NCBI GenBank assembly: GCA_001600415.1 | Contig: BCJX01000017.1 | Coordinates: 551,005 to 615,004 of the forward strand | DNA length: 64,000 nt | Direction of reading: 5' to 3' | From: Pascua guehoae | Lineage: Eukaryota > Basidiomycota > Tremellomycetes > Trichosporonales > Trichosporonaceae | Shown: in pieces, positions 35,050-46,616 of the stretch | How the letters are laid out: every line of letters starts with the position of its first letter | Position numbering within the stretch: the stretch's first letter is position 1 | Made by a program: the position numbers and the translations under genes | Notes under the pieces: generated by a model | Told to the model about the DNA's origin: nothing | The model's input: only the letters and a program-made list of their open reading frames with translations | Database searches by the model: none

Positions 35050-37514
35050 CCAGTGCAACCACTGGGACACGACGAGGTCCGGGGGCGCGTCGGCGTCGGG
35101 GGTGGGTGGGAAGGGAGGCTGAATGTCTTATCGCGGCAACCACTCGACACGTATCAAACGTGTGCGTTCTGTGATGTTGCGTGGATCGTCGTGATGTTCG
35201 TCGCGGATCGTCTTTGTACTGTATCGATAACAATGTTGTCGGAGTATCAAAGTCGGATTGTCGGATGTGGGTTCACACGATGAAAGCGGATCGCAGGGAG
35301 CGCCGGCCAAGTCGGCGAAGAGTGCACGTGAGCGGCTTCCTGCCCGACCGACGGGTTGCCCGGTTTTTGCAGTGCCTGTCGCGGGCGGATTGTCGGTCGC
35401 GTTTCAATACTTCGAGTGCACAAGACGCAAATGGCGCGTGCACAAGAGATCGAGAGTGTACCGTGCACCTATGCAAGTGTATGGTGTGATCCAAGAATGA
35501 CCGACGTGTGGGCGCACGGCGTTGCTTTGTGCAAGGTTTGGTGGATGGATGACAAACGTGGTGGATTGTAAACAGGAATGTGGTTGTGGGTGGGTGGATG
35601 GGTGGATGGGTGGTACAACACTTGTTGCGTATCGGCTGACCGTCGACTGTGGTATCGTGCGTTTTACCTTTGCTGTGTGGGTCGATTCAACGCACAGAGT
35701 TTGTGGGGGCGCGGGGAAAAGTGTGGAGAACGAAAAAAAGACGAGATAATGCAAGATAAAGTGCACGACGGGGGCCACGCCGCCTTTGTCAAGAAGGTCG
35801 AGGGTTGGGTGTGAGGATGGGCACGAGCACCACAGCCGCAGTTTAACATATTGGCAAGGGACACCCGGTACACCGCGCAACAGGCACCCTACAGGTGGCC
35901 TGCAGGTGGGCGAGGTCGATGGATGGGTGTGTGGCGCTGTGGCGACCGCGGGTCGCGCGCGTGTGCACCCCTGTATGCATGCGTGCGTCTTGTTCCTGCT
36001 GTAAGTACCCAGATAGAGTAAGCCGACGTGATTGAGCGTTTATTGCGGTCAGCGCCGTGCCGAAGCACAGCCGAACCCAAAGGCTTACTATAGCTTGTTT
36101 ACCTGCAATGCCTGCCTGCACAGTCCTGGAGCCTCCTTTTTGCTCTTTTCCAACACAGGGCTCATGAGGGGCACCAGAGGGGCTTGACCCACCATGACCC
36201 CCAAGTCTAGCTCTAGCACCTTGCCATTAGTGCATCCTGCTACCGTCTTCCCAAGAGCCTAGGCCGTTTCCGCCCTGCCCATCACCTCATTGTCAGTCAC
36301 TCCCCATAATTGCATTCCACCAGAACGCGATCCCCGACAGAAGAAGAAAAAAAAAAGTGTGGGGCCTGGAGGGTGCCTCGTCCATTTTCCGTGACGTCTA
36401 CGAGGCATGGTCTACGCGGGGACGGGCATGACCGTCCTGTCCTGTTCGGCGAGGGCCCCGCCGAAGAAATGACGAAAAAGATTCCGCCATTTCCGGCGCC
36501 GGTAGGCCGCCTGGCCGCCTGTTTCCAGCTAACCGCGCCACCTGCACCAAGGTGCACCACGCCCCGCCTTCCGCTACTTATAACCTTGGTAACTCCGGGC
36601 ATGTCTCATGTGATCACCTCGAGCACACTAAAGTGGAGCTGGCGGAGCACGTCTCGTAACGCACGGTATGGAGCACAACATCGTCTTTGGTCTCGTGCGC
36701 TGCTTGCTCGCAGTGTGCGAGTCCGCCCTTTTTGCGCCTAGTGCACGCAACTAGGTGCTAGCTGCTCGTCGGAACATGGCGATTGGAAAAGGATAAAATA
36801 TCCGCTGGATCAACTCGTGCTTTGTGGCATGTGGCAGCGATCCGCGACCGGCATGTGGCACGCACGTCGCGTCGAGCATGCGAGCATCGCCATAGCTTCA
36901 TACCTGATCCAACAGAGGCGCGATGATCGCCCTAATGTCTGTTCATAAGGTCAGGGGACGCGGGTGTTACACGTGCGCCGCCCCACTGGCGACTGGCGGG
37001 GTGCCACAAAATGGAAATCACACTGAAACGCGAACGGGAATCCTGCGCACGAACGGGAATCTGAGGATAAAAATATCCAAGAAATAGCTTCGAGTGCAGA
37101 CTAAGTGGCCACTAGAGAAGCCTACGACAGCCCAGCACACTGAGGCTGCGGGTATCATTGGTCGTCGCGTTAGCAACCATGTCCAGCCTGCCTCGCGATG
37201 GATGAGGCTGTGCGCCACAAGAACAACATCATGTGGTCCCAAGCTTAACTGTGGTCGCTAGTTCACAACTGTCCATCACGCTATCACTGTATGGATTGGC
37301 TATCCAACTACAACCATCTCGGTGATACAATAGCATCAGAGGCTGTGCTGTGCTACAAGTGGCCCCCACACAACTTGCCCTCGTTACTGTATGAGAGAAG
37401 CAGCTGTCTTGATCCGGCCGCAGCTCTGGCCGAAGCTCAAGCCTTGCTCAGGCCTTGCTCAAGCCTTGCTCAAGCCTTGCTCAGGCCCAGCTCAAGCCCA
37501 GCTTAAGCCACAGG
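35050..37514. other. Intergenic, about 2.5 kb, no supported gene
   Basis: Contains the upstream region of the Zn2Cys6 gene and the 3' end of the oxidoreductase. It shows GGATGGGTGGATGG repeats near 35590-35615 and two close copies of GAACGGGAATC near 37035-37065. Frames up to 158 codons lack any recognisable domain. Confidence 0.45.
37435..37510. repeat. 11-bp minisatellite abutting the oxidoreductase stop codon
   Basis: About seven degenerate copies of a GCTCAAGCCTT-like unit. They start a few bases 3' of the stop codon at 37515-37517 and resemble the gene's own last codons (CTCAAGGCTTGA on the coding strand). Confidence 0.75.
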
Positions 37515-39350
37515 TCAAGCCTTGAGGGCGGCCGACTTGAAGTCGTCAAAGTCGATAACACGCTTCTCAAGACGCGCCTTTTCGGCAGCAAACACAGTGA
37601 GGTGCGAGTTGAGCACGTCGTCCGGGGTGACGCCTAGGAGTGCCTGGTCGTTGGCTTCGACCGCGTCCACAAACGACTTTGCGAGCCCCACGTCGCCGCC
37701 GCCATGGGAGCCGGCAATCATTTCGGGTGTGTACGTCTTCTTTGTGCGGGTGCGGAAGTCGAAGACGGACTGGAGTCAGCGCGAGATCAACAGAGGGCTG
37801 GTGCAACCATTGGGTCGGTCTGGTCTGGTCTGGCTTGTAGCTTGCAGCTTGTAGACTGCAGCGTGTAGCCTGTAGCCTGTATATACGCAAACGCGGACAG
37901 GAGTAGTGTGGCCGACTCGTTGGACTCGACGCTCTACGACACTCACGAATGTCTTCATATCTCCGATGAGCTCGCCTTTCGTGCCCTGAATAATGGTGGT
38001 GCGACCACACTCGGCCTCGGAGAAGGCGCTCATCGTCATGCTCGCAGTGACGCCGCCGGCGTACTCGATGTTGACGACCTGGTGGTCCACGACGTCGTTG
38101 CCGGCCTCGTACACACACACGCCATACGGGCCCGTCTTGAGGACCTCTTCGGTGTGCTCGCGCGTAACGTCCGTGTCCTCGCACGCAACAGAGGCCCACT
38201 GGAGGTTAGCTGGACTGGAGTCGGAAGGCGGAAGAACGTTTGGGGTCGACTCTGGGACAAGCCATTACTCACATACTTGCCGACCTTGGGGTTTTCGTCG
38301 AATGACCCGAGGTAGATCTTCTTGGCACTCCAGATGCACTCTTCCTCGACGGGGCAGTCGAGGCAGCGCTTGGTGTCGCCGGCGCCCTCGGGCTTGTTCT
38401 CGGGGCTAAAGTGGCCGATCGAGCCAAACGACGACACGCGCACGGGCTTGCGGCCCAAGAGGTAGAAGGAGAGAATGTCGAGGTCGCTGGGGTGTGAGCT
38501 GCGAGGGGCGTGGGGTGGTGTGGAGTTGGAAGGAGAATGAGCGAGGCGAGGCGAGGCGAGGCAGGGGACAGTTGCCCATGCTTAGTTTACACAATCGGAT
38601 TGTTTGCTTGCCCGCTTCGCTCGCAATTGAAACTCACTGGCAGCACTTTGTCATGAGCGCAAAGCTCGTCTCTGCCTCCTTTCCCCAATTTCCACGGACA
38701 AACGAGTGTGAAAAGTGGACGTTGCCGACCGGCTCCATGTGCTGGATGTTGATAATGTCCCCGAGGGCGCCCGAGTCAATCACATCCTTGACGAGGCGGT
38801 TGTAGGGCGAGTAGCGGAGGACGTGGCCAATGCCAAAGATGGGCTTGTTGGGCGCGGCCTCAATCTCGCGCACCATGGTGACGCAGTCGTCGACGCTGGT
38901 GGCCATGGGCTTTTCGCACAGAATGTGGTATCCGAGCTTTGAAAAGGCCGAGACGAGGGGCGCGTGCAGCTGGTCGAGCACGCCAATGACCACGGCGTCG
39001 GCAAAGCGCGGGCGGGCGGCGACTTCGGTCCAGTCTGCAAAGAGCATGTCGGCCGGCAGGCTGCAGTGTGAGTGGGGTGGTCAACCAACGTCAGGCCCCC
39101 GTGGGGAGTGGGAGAGGGGTGCAGTCAAACTGCAATGGCTGCGTTTGGATTGGCCGGAGAGCTCCATAGTTGATGATACTCACCCATGACTGCGCTGGAA
39201 GATCTTGCGCCGGTTCGCACGCGGGTCAGCGACCGCGACGACCTTTGCGCGCTCGGGGTTCTTGAGCGCGTAGTTGGCATACACGACACCGCGCTGGCCG
39301 CCGCCGACGATGATAAACGTCACGGGCTTGTTCTCTACGGTCATGATCAT
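37515..39350 (-). CDS. Gfo/Idh/MocA-family NAD(P)-dependent oxidoreductase
   Basis: Seen: exons 39184-39350, 38638-39060, 38273-38486, 37947-38198 and 37515-37769 give 436 residues. An N-terminal Rossmann fold (VTFIIVGGGQRGVVYANYAL) is followed by VVAVADPRANRR. The family signature CEKPMA (EKP motif) and the active-site helix CCHDLDILSFYLLGR are present. A Cys-rich line, RCLDCPVEEECIWSAKKIYL, is typical of one large subgroup. The C-terminal beta-sheet domain ends VIDFDDFKSAALKA. Start: ATG at 39350, with a second ATG at 39344. Known: the family oxidises or reduces sugars, inositols and sugar amines using NAD(P); the substrate cannot be read from sequence. Inferred: the nearby amino-sugar genes make an amino-sugar or sugar-acid substrate a reasonable guess. 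The intron at 37770-37946 holds repeated GGCTACA/AA words. Confidence 0.93.
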
Positions 39351-41071
39351 GGTGGAGGGGACAGGGGAGCAGAGGTAGTGGGGGCTGGGAGACAGGAACG
39401 GGTGAGCAGTGCAAGCTGTCCTTGGGACTCGTATTTGAGTTGGCGCAACTCGACGATAACTCGATCGCAAAGACCGCTGTTCTCGCCGCAACGACGCGAC
39501 TATGGACGGTGCTATGCGATAGATCCACGTCGTCTTGTCGGCCAACTCGTTGTTGTGGGATGTGACCGCGGTGGAGTGGGTGGTGGATGGATGTACGCGT
39601 ATACTGTTGTGCTGCCCATGACATCAAGTGCCACGCGTAGCCCCTCGGCCAATCCCGAGGGGCGGGAATGGAAGCATATGGTCCAAGGTACAGGAGTCGG
39701 GTGGTATCAAAGCTGCACCGGGGCACCACCGCCCGTGCATGTGGGCGGGCAAGCATACACGAGCATGCTGCAAGCAACACGTGCAACACACAAGACCTCG
39801 TCTGCACGGCTGCCCGCCTGCGCACCGTATCTTGCACGGTGCAAGGGAGCAATATAGTTCAAAGCACGTCCAATTCGTCTTGGCGGTTAGTGCCTAGGGT
39901 CATCCGGCGCTTTGGCCGAACCACTTCGACCCCACCACACGACATTGACCACCTGCCATTTCCATTTCATTTGTGTTGGGTCCATCCCCACAAGCGCGCC
40001 AGTCAGCAGCCACCCTCCTCTTCTAGCACGCTCCCCAATGGGAGGCTGCTCTAGAGGCCAGAAACCCAGCGGCTGCGTCGAGGGTCCCTGTCTCACTAGT
40101 TGGCCGTCAGTCCGTCCACTCCTTGGGACCCCATGTGTTCGCTGTATGGTCCCCCACAGAGGGACGGTTACTGCCGGAGACTGCCGTAGTCGCATGCGGC
40201 GTTCGCGCCGGAAACGCACGCGTTCGGGTCGTCGGTTATCTCGAGCGCTGCCGCGAGCGGGGGAGGCGCTGCAATTAGAGGGGGGGGGGTTAAGGTGAGG
40301 GCAGCATGCTGTTCGTCACAACTGTGGCGTTCCAGCACCGACCGATACGCACTGTACATATCCTACACCGTGCACACACGTCGGTGCGGCCTTGTCCTTG
40401 TTTTATGATCGGATCAAGACTACTACTCTGCTCACACCATCGGACTTGTTCTGGTGCGACAAATGACATCCGGGCCCCCGATTGAAAGACTCAGCCTCTA
40501 ATTTCTCCAGGTCGTGCAATTCTCTGCGATCCGACTAACCTGTCTCGGACTGATACTCGCAGGCCACGAGGCGGTGACCAAATGCCAGTTTTCAAGATCC
40601 GTAGGGACTGACCAGGCCGCGATGGCCGACTGCTGCCGTCACCCGGTGCACGGTTTGCGGGGCCGGTTGGGGCTCGCAATTTATCGGGCGCTGCGGGGGA
40701 CTGTACCTGCGCCGGTATACTTTTCGGCGACCACGAGGCTTGGCCGGCTTGGCGAGTTGGGGACATTGTCTTGGCGGGGCAATCCTCGGTACCTCTTCCA
40801 GGTCTCAGAAGGCACCTGGATCGGTTTACTGGGTGGAGGGATTGTTTTGAACTGACCAGGGAGGGGGGAATGACGCTAAAATCGGCGCATGCATGGTAGA
40901 CAACGGCGATGTTAGCGCGTCGGCGCCGACTACTGTACTCACTTGCTGCTACTGATGGTCGGATGCGATATGGTATAAAATTGTCCAGCTCATGGTGCTA
41001 GCGATATGCCATCCCCCCTCCAGTCGTACTCGACCACAAGCAGCAAACAGTAACAGAAACGACAACACGCA
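39351..41071. other. Divergent promoter region of the oxidoreductase and the UNC93-like transporter
   Basis: About 1.7 kb with no supported gene. A TATA box lies at its right end. Short GTGC/GCAC-rich stretches occur at 39720-39850. Confidence 0.5.
40974..40980 (+). promoter_or_regulatory. TATA box of the UNC93-like gene
   Basis: TATAAAA lies 98 bases upstream of the ATG at 41072, the usual fungal distance, and is followed by a short leader with no other ATG in good context. Confidence 0.6.
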
Positions 41072-42932
41072 ATGTCAAAGGCCACAAAGCTCGGCGAGCG
41101 CCTCGCCGCTATCAAGGTCGGCGGCTTCCGCTGTACGTTTCGACCGCTGCCCGACCTGCCTTCCTGTCCTTGGTTACTGACGGAAAACCAGACAACTCGC
41201 CATGGACCCAAGTCGCACTCGTCGGTGTGGTGTGCTTCTGCTCGGTCGGCATGTTCTCTGCCCTTGCCGGTCTGGGCGCGGGTGGAACACAGGACATTAC
41301 CATGGCCAACATTTCCAACAGCATTCTCTACGGCGTCTTTGCCATCTCTGGTGCGTCGAGCTGGGATTGACTTGCGAGTACTATGCTGCACTGTACTGAC
41401 ACGACCAGGCTTCATTGCCGGCCCCATCACTGTGAGATTCACGACGAGAGACGGCTCGTGTGCCCCATGCGCACCACGACTGACACCCAGAACATTCTCG
41501 GACCACGCCTCACGCTCTGCATCGGTGTCAGCGGCTACTCGCTCTACACGGGCTCGCTCTGGGCATTCCAGGTGCACGACACAAAGGAGTTTGTGTACGT
41601 CGCGGGTGGTTTCCTCGGCTTTAGTGAGTAAAAGTGTGGTCGGCACTGGCTACAGTGGCTGCACTGCCACGCCATGCTACCCACTGGCTCTGGACGACGA
41701 CCTAACATACCAGCTGCGGCCTTGCTGTGGTCTGCACAGGGCTCGATCATGATGTCGTACCCGCAAGAAAAGGACAAGGGGCGGGCATTCTCGCTCTTCT
41801 GGTCCATCTTCGCCATGGGTGGAGGTAAGTACCGTACCATCTTAGCCGAGAGGGGTCAATGGTAGAAGAGGAATGGACGGACACTGACACGGCAGTTGTC
41901 GGCGCCGCAATCGCACTGGGCATCGAGGCGCAGCGGCAGATGCCGCAGGTGTCGACGGCCGTCTACCTCGTCTTCCTGATCATCATGCTGACGGCGCTCG
42001 TGACGTCGTGGCTCATCCTGCCGCCCAACTACGTGGTGCGCGGGGACGGCACGCTCGTCGAGCTGCAAGAGTCGGTGTCGCCGGGGACAGAGCTGCGTGC
42101 GTGGCTGCGCTTTTTCCGCGACTGGCGCCTGCTGCTGCTGCTGCCCATGTTTTTCGCCTCAAACTACTTTTACGCCTACCAAAACTCGATTGTCGCCTTC
42201 CAGTTCAACTCGCGCACGCGCGCGCTCGCATCGCTCGTCACAAACCTGGGTGCGGTCCTGGGCGCAAACCTCATCGGCATCCTCCTCGACCACTGCCCGG
42301 GCAAGCGCCGCACGCGCACCGTTGTCGGCTGGGGCGTCGTCCTCTTCCTCCAGTGTCTCGTGTGGTCGGGCGGTATCGGATGGCAGGTCCAGTTTAACCG
42401 CAAGCAGCAACCCCTCGAAATGGACTGGTCCCACCCCAAGTCGCCCGGTGTCCTCGTCCTCATGATGTCGTACTATCTCGCAGACGCCGCCTACCAGGGT
42501 ACGTACAGCTCCTGTTGCTAGCAACCCCCCTGCGGCCACTGACGTCCACCAGGCCTCGCATACTACATCATGGCATCGCTCACAAACGACCCCTTTGTCC
42601 TCGCCCGCATGACGGGCTACTACAAGGGCCTCCAGTCTGCCGGCGCCGCCGTCTCGTACGGCATGGACGCCGTCAAGACCCCCTACCTCACCGGCCTCAT
42701 CGTCTCGTGGAGCATGATTCTCTTCTCCCTCCCGCTCGCCCTCATTGTCATTCTCAAGACAAAGGACACAAACTACGACGAGAACACGGTCCACGTCGAG
42801 CAGCTCGGCGAGGACGCCCTCCACCACGCCGCCCTCCCCAAGGGCCACCACGCGCACGACGAAAACCCCCACTCGGTCGCCAGCTTTGGCGACAGGGACA
42901 GCAAGGACCTGTCCAAGAAGGAGTCGGCATAG
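41072..42932 (+). CDS. UNC93-like (DUF895) major-facilitator membrane protein
   Basis: Seen: seven exons (41072-41132, 41192-41350, 41409-41431, 41491-41623, 41714-41824, 41896-42498, 42553-42932) give 489 residues with about 11-12 hydrophobic segments. It starts with a short cytosolic tail and NSPWTQVALVGVVCFCSVGMF. It includes GLGAGGTQD, WSAQGSIMMSYPQEKDKGRAF (the family's loop signature), NYVVRGDGT, FFASNYFYAYQNS and LADAAYQGLAYYIMASLTND. The C-terminal tail is hydrophilic and His/Asp-rich. Known: fungal UNC93/DUF895 proteins belong to the major facilitator superfamily; transported substrates are mostly unknown. Inferred: possible importer associated with the nearby amino-sugar genes. It is not of the Ngt1 type, so no GlcNAc transport is claimed. 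Exon 3 is only 23 nt. A TATA box lies 98 bases upstream. Confidence 0.95.
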
Positions 42933-43515
42933 ACGAGTGGTTATACTGGGGATTGTGGTTGGGGGCGGTCAGCCTGTAGTGTTAGGGTACATGCACATTT
43001 TGGAAACGGATAGAGTCAATTGTCGATTGCCCAGCCTTGGTACCAGAGCGCTACACTCGCGCAGTCGTTTCTGGTCAGAGTCATGGCTAATTAGTCATCG
43101 AGTGTTGCAGTTGACAATCTCCTTGTCCCACGCCGCTCTGTACAGCGTGCTCCTGCCTAACATCACGGAGAGCGTGCCCTTAGGTCAGAGGCAGATTCAA
43201 CTCACCTGCAACCTGGTCTTGTGAGATCGCCAAATCCAGGGAACACTACAGCGGTAGTGGTAGATCCGACGCGGTTAAATCATTCCACGTGTGGTGGTCG
43301 GATTCCATCGATTTCCAGCGGTCATGCCCGCCGCGGGCTTCGGCTTCTGAAAAGTTGCCCCGCCCCAACATGTCAATATTTGGTTGCTACCTTCGGTGGA
43401 ATGCACCGCGTCGCGTCTGGGCATTCCCTTGGCTCGTGACAAGATCTCTCATATGCTAATGCTCTAGAAAACTATGAATGCCGGAAAAACAATACCCCAG
43501 TGCGGTGGCACCATC
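42933..43515. other. Convergent 3' regions, no gene
   Basis: About 0.6 kb between the convergent UNC93-like and nitroreductase genes. Nothing recognisable was found in it. Confidence 0.45.
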
Positions 43516-44309
43516 TTAGGCGACGACCTTGACACGCTCCTCGATGGGCTGGAAGGTCTTGTCGGCGGGGGCAGCAGACGGGACACCAAAGACAAGCTCG
43601 GCGTTGGGCTTCCACGACTCGGGGACGCCAAGGATCTTGTTGATGACGGGCAGGTTGTAGTGCTGGAGGTTGCAGCCGAGGCCCGCGATGGAGAACGAGG
43701 TCCAGACAATGGACTGGGCAATGCCGCTCGTGTTGTGGGAGAACTGGGGCGCAATGTCCTTGACAGAGGGGCTGGCCGCGATAAACTTGTCAATCGCAAC
43801 CTGGTCCTCGAAGAAGACGACCGTGCCGTAGCCCTTCGAGTAGACGTTGGTAAACTTGCTCTCAAAGGTTGGGATGGCCTCCTCGGGGAGAACCTGCTTG
43901 AACGCCTCCCAGATCGCGGCCCAAAGCTCGCGGTACTTGTCGCCAGTCACGAGAACAGCACGCGACGTCTGCGAGTTGTACGACGAGGGGGTGTGCATGA
44001 TCGCACGCTCGACAACCGCCTGGAGCTCGGCGTCAGACAGAGTCGACTTGTCCGTGAGCGTGTAGTTGGAACGGCGGGTCTGGACGTCAGCGAGGAACAG
44101 TCTTTTACAAAGTGGGTGGCGCGCAGCAGGTGTGGCCAACAACAACCAAAGCTGCGACTCACCTCAACAGCCTGGAAGTAGGCGTCAATAGCGGCTTGGC
44201 GGGTCATGGTGGCGGTGGTAGATGGAGGGATACGGGTAGAGTAGGTACGCGTAGAGTGGATGAGGCGTGAGGTGGTTGCGAGGCGGAGAGCTGGGCGAGA
44301 AAACAGCAT
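43516..44309 (-). CDS. Nitroreductase-family protein (Frm2/Hbn1-like), probable mitochondrial targeting
   Basis: Seen: exons 44163-44309 and 43516-44079 give 236 residues. The core starts after ATMTRQAAIDAYFQAVE, then TRRSNYTLTDKSTLSDAEL, the flavin-site region MHTPSSYNSQTSRAVLVTG, FFEDQVAIDKF, SGIAQSIVWTSFSIAGLGCNLQHYN and the C-terminal LVFGVPSA. Known: Frm2/Hbn1-type proteins are FMN-binding, NAD(P)H-using nitroreductases linked to redox and lipid signalling in yeast. The first 35 residues (MLFSRPALRLATTSRLIHSTRTYS) are Arg/Ser-rich and free of acidic residues, like a mitochondrial presequence. A second in-frame ATG (MTRQAA), 35 codons on, could give a cytosolic form. The single intron is 83 nt. 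Confidence 0.95.
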
Positions 44310-44770
44310 CGTCGGGGTCGTCACCTTTTAAAGGAGGAGCGGTCGTTGAACTCGCTTTGTCCGGGTTATCTTGGCTTGCGGGATTACCATGGTTGCGCTG
44401 ACATGCTGCCATGCTGACACGCGTCACGCAATGCGTGCCTGCGGGCCTGCGCGCCCAGGCCCCGTCAGTCGGTCACTCAGGTCCCCTATCCAATGCATTC
44501 TTGAGCATCTACGAGAAAGCTTGGTCAGACTACCCTGGTTATCGTCAGAAATCACGCCCATAGATCGCTAATCGTCCCTGAATCACTCACCCCAGCCCTT
44601 GAGCCGGGCGCCGAAAGCCGTCGGCCTCGGCCCCACCCCCGGCCTTTTCAGCGTCACTACTGCAACCCCAAACGCCATTCGTTCGTCACCATCCTGCCTT
44701 TGCGGACTCATATTTCCATTTCCACGGAAGATTGTCGGAAGATTGAGTCCCATCTTGTGCGCTCTGCGGT
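44310..44770. other. Upstream of nitroreductase and 3' of HOP2
   Basis: About 0.46 kb with no gene. A short palindrome (CCTTTTAAAGG) lies about 15 bases upstream of the nitroreductase ATG. Confidence 0.4.
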
Positions 44771-46128
44771 TCACTCCGAGACCGTCGATGCTGTAGTAGT
44801 GTTGCTCTTGGTGGAGCGCGACCGCTTGCCAAGCACGCTCTTGGTTGGTGCGGCCATCGGTTTCGAGGCGACCTTCTTGGCCGTGGGCCTAGAGATAGTC
44901 TTGATTGCACCCTTGCCGAATTCGCCATTGTCGACACCGATCGCTTCCTCATCATCAGGCTCAACACCCTGCTCCTCCTCGAATTCGGCCTTGTTCGTGT
45001 ACGCGCCTCCGTCGCCGAGCATCCCGATGAGACTTTTATGTCAGCTTTTGCAGCCCAGTGCACCCTCGTTACCTCTGCTGCAGACTAATCCGCCACCACC
45101 GCTCCCTACAGCCTGCCCCCTTAGTCACACCTCTCACTATGGCCGCTCGGTCACCACTACCGTCGTCACTTACGTGTTGTACACCTTGCGCCGATCGAGC
45201 CATTCCTTACGCCAGCGCACCCAGTCGCGGTCAATCTTGGACGTCTCCTCCGGGGTCATCGGCGGTGCGGCAGACTTGCCCTGGAAGGGAAGTAAGGCCT
45301 TGGTCGTGATCTCATTCTGCACATTAGCATGGGTCTGACACACTTCTCCAACCCACCTCTGCGAGGACGCGCTTGATTTCCTGGCTCAGCTCCTTTGTCT
45401 GCGGAAGGGCCTCCGTCGCTGCGAGTTCTGGCGGTTAAGACACTCTTATGCATGCCACTAACCCACCTGACTGCAGTGACTTGAGTTCTTTGCGCAGGCC
45501 GTCTAAGTTTGTCTGAGCGGTCTTGATTTCGGCGTCGAGATCCGCCATCTCCTTTGGGTCGAGGACAGGCAGTTGTGACTGCGAGGTCAGCTCCCACTAC
45601 CGAGGGTCGTGACCTACCTGGTTGTAGACGAAGATTGTCTGCTTGCCGTATGGCTTCATGGTGAGCAGGCCCTTGTCTACGCGTGAGCGTGATCCCCCTC
45701 TTTCTGGATTTACAGGCCGCAATAACGTACCCGCCAAGACGGTGAGAGCGCGCTGGGCCTCTGGCTTGGTGACACGACCCTTGAGGTTGGCAGAAACATC
45801 GGCTGAAGTGTCAGCTGTGAACCACGGAAGAATGACAGCTCGACTGGGGGAAGGTATTCAAAAGGAGACCACCGGTGCGATGGACTCACTGCTGGCATAC
45901 GGGCGGTTAACCTAAGCGTTAACGAATGGCCAAACAGGACGGCTTACCGAGAGGAGGTACTGGAGCACCATCTACCTGTGTTAGACCCTGCTCTTCGATA
46001 CCGCACGCCACTCTCACATCCTCGGCTGCGCAGGGTCAGAGGGGATGCAGCGAGAGAGACTACTACGTCGACGACGCACCCTCGCTACCCTTGACAGGCT
46101 TTTCCTTCTTCTCTGCCTTTGGTGGCAT
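44771..46128 (-). CDS. HOP2: Meiotic homologous-pairing protein Hop2 (TBPIP/PSMC3IP family)
   Basis: Seen: ten exons (46089-46128, 46018-46025, 45948-45971, 45890-45911, 45731-45802, 45618-45676, 45467-45578, 45357-45427, 45174-45316, 44771-45032) join in phase to 270 residues. The N-terminus reads MPPKAEKKEKPVKAED, then the winged-helix MVLQYLLSVNRPYA, DVSANLKGRVTK and MKPYGKQTIFVYNQ. A coiled coil (MADLDAEIKTAQTNLDGLRKEL) follows. The C-terminal part has RDWVRWRKEWLDRRK and a basic tail ending STKSNTTTASTVSE. Known: Hop2 works with Mnd1 to help Dmc1/Rad51 strand invasion in meiosis. Odd: very fragmented, with an 8-nt exon (46018-46025, coding A-E-D) and exons of 24 and 22 nt. Family length is about 217 in animals; the extra length is the basic C-terminal tail. 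No frame disruption is seen. Confidence 0.93.
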
Positions 46129-46616
46129 CGTGGTTTGAGGTGTGCTTGTGGGTCGGGAATGTAGAGTGTTGTGTGAGGAGGAGAGGGATGCGGATGGCGA
46201 AGGAGATGGAAGAGGAGAAGAAGGGAACGCGGAAGAAGGGAAGGACGGTGCGGCAGGAGATGCATTTGAGGAAGGGCAGTACTACGCCGATGGCGAGGAA
46301 GGAAGGAAGGAAGGTCGGGCGATCAGCAACGATCGGTACAGTCATGGGCAGTCGACTCGACGCGACTGCCTCCACCTTCCTTCCTTCCTTCCTTCCTTCC
46401 TTCTCCTTGTCGATGTATCGATCCGCCGACGCCCACCACACAGCTGCACAAGTGCCATACCCCCATGCGCCCATCGCGACTTTCTGCAGTCAACACGCCC
46501 CATCCTCATGATTCCATGTCAATATACCACGTTCGCGATGGTGGGCACACGCACACCCGACAGTGTTTTAGCATCTGACAGCGCTTTCTTCTAGCCCCGC
46601 CAATTTATAGCAGATA
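46129..46616. other. HOP2 upstream region with inverted GGAA/TTCC microsatellites
   Basis: Contains a GGAA run at 46297-46314 and a TTCC run at 46375-46403. They are complementary to each other across a 60-base spacer, so a hairpin can form. No gene is supported; frames here are created by the repeats. Confidence 0.5.
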
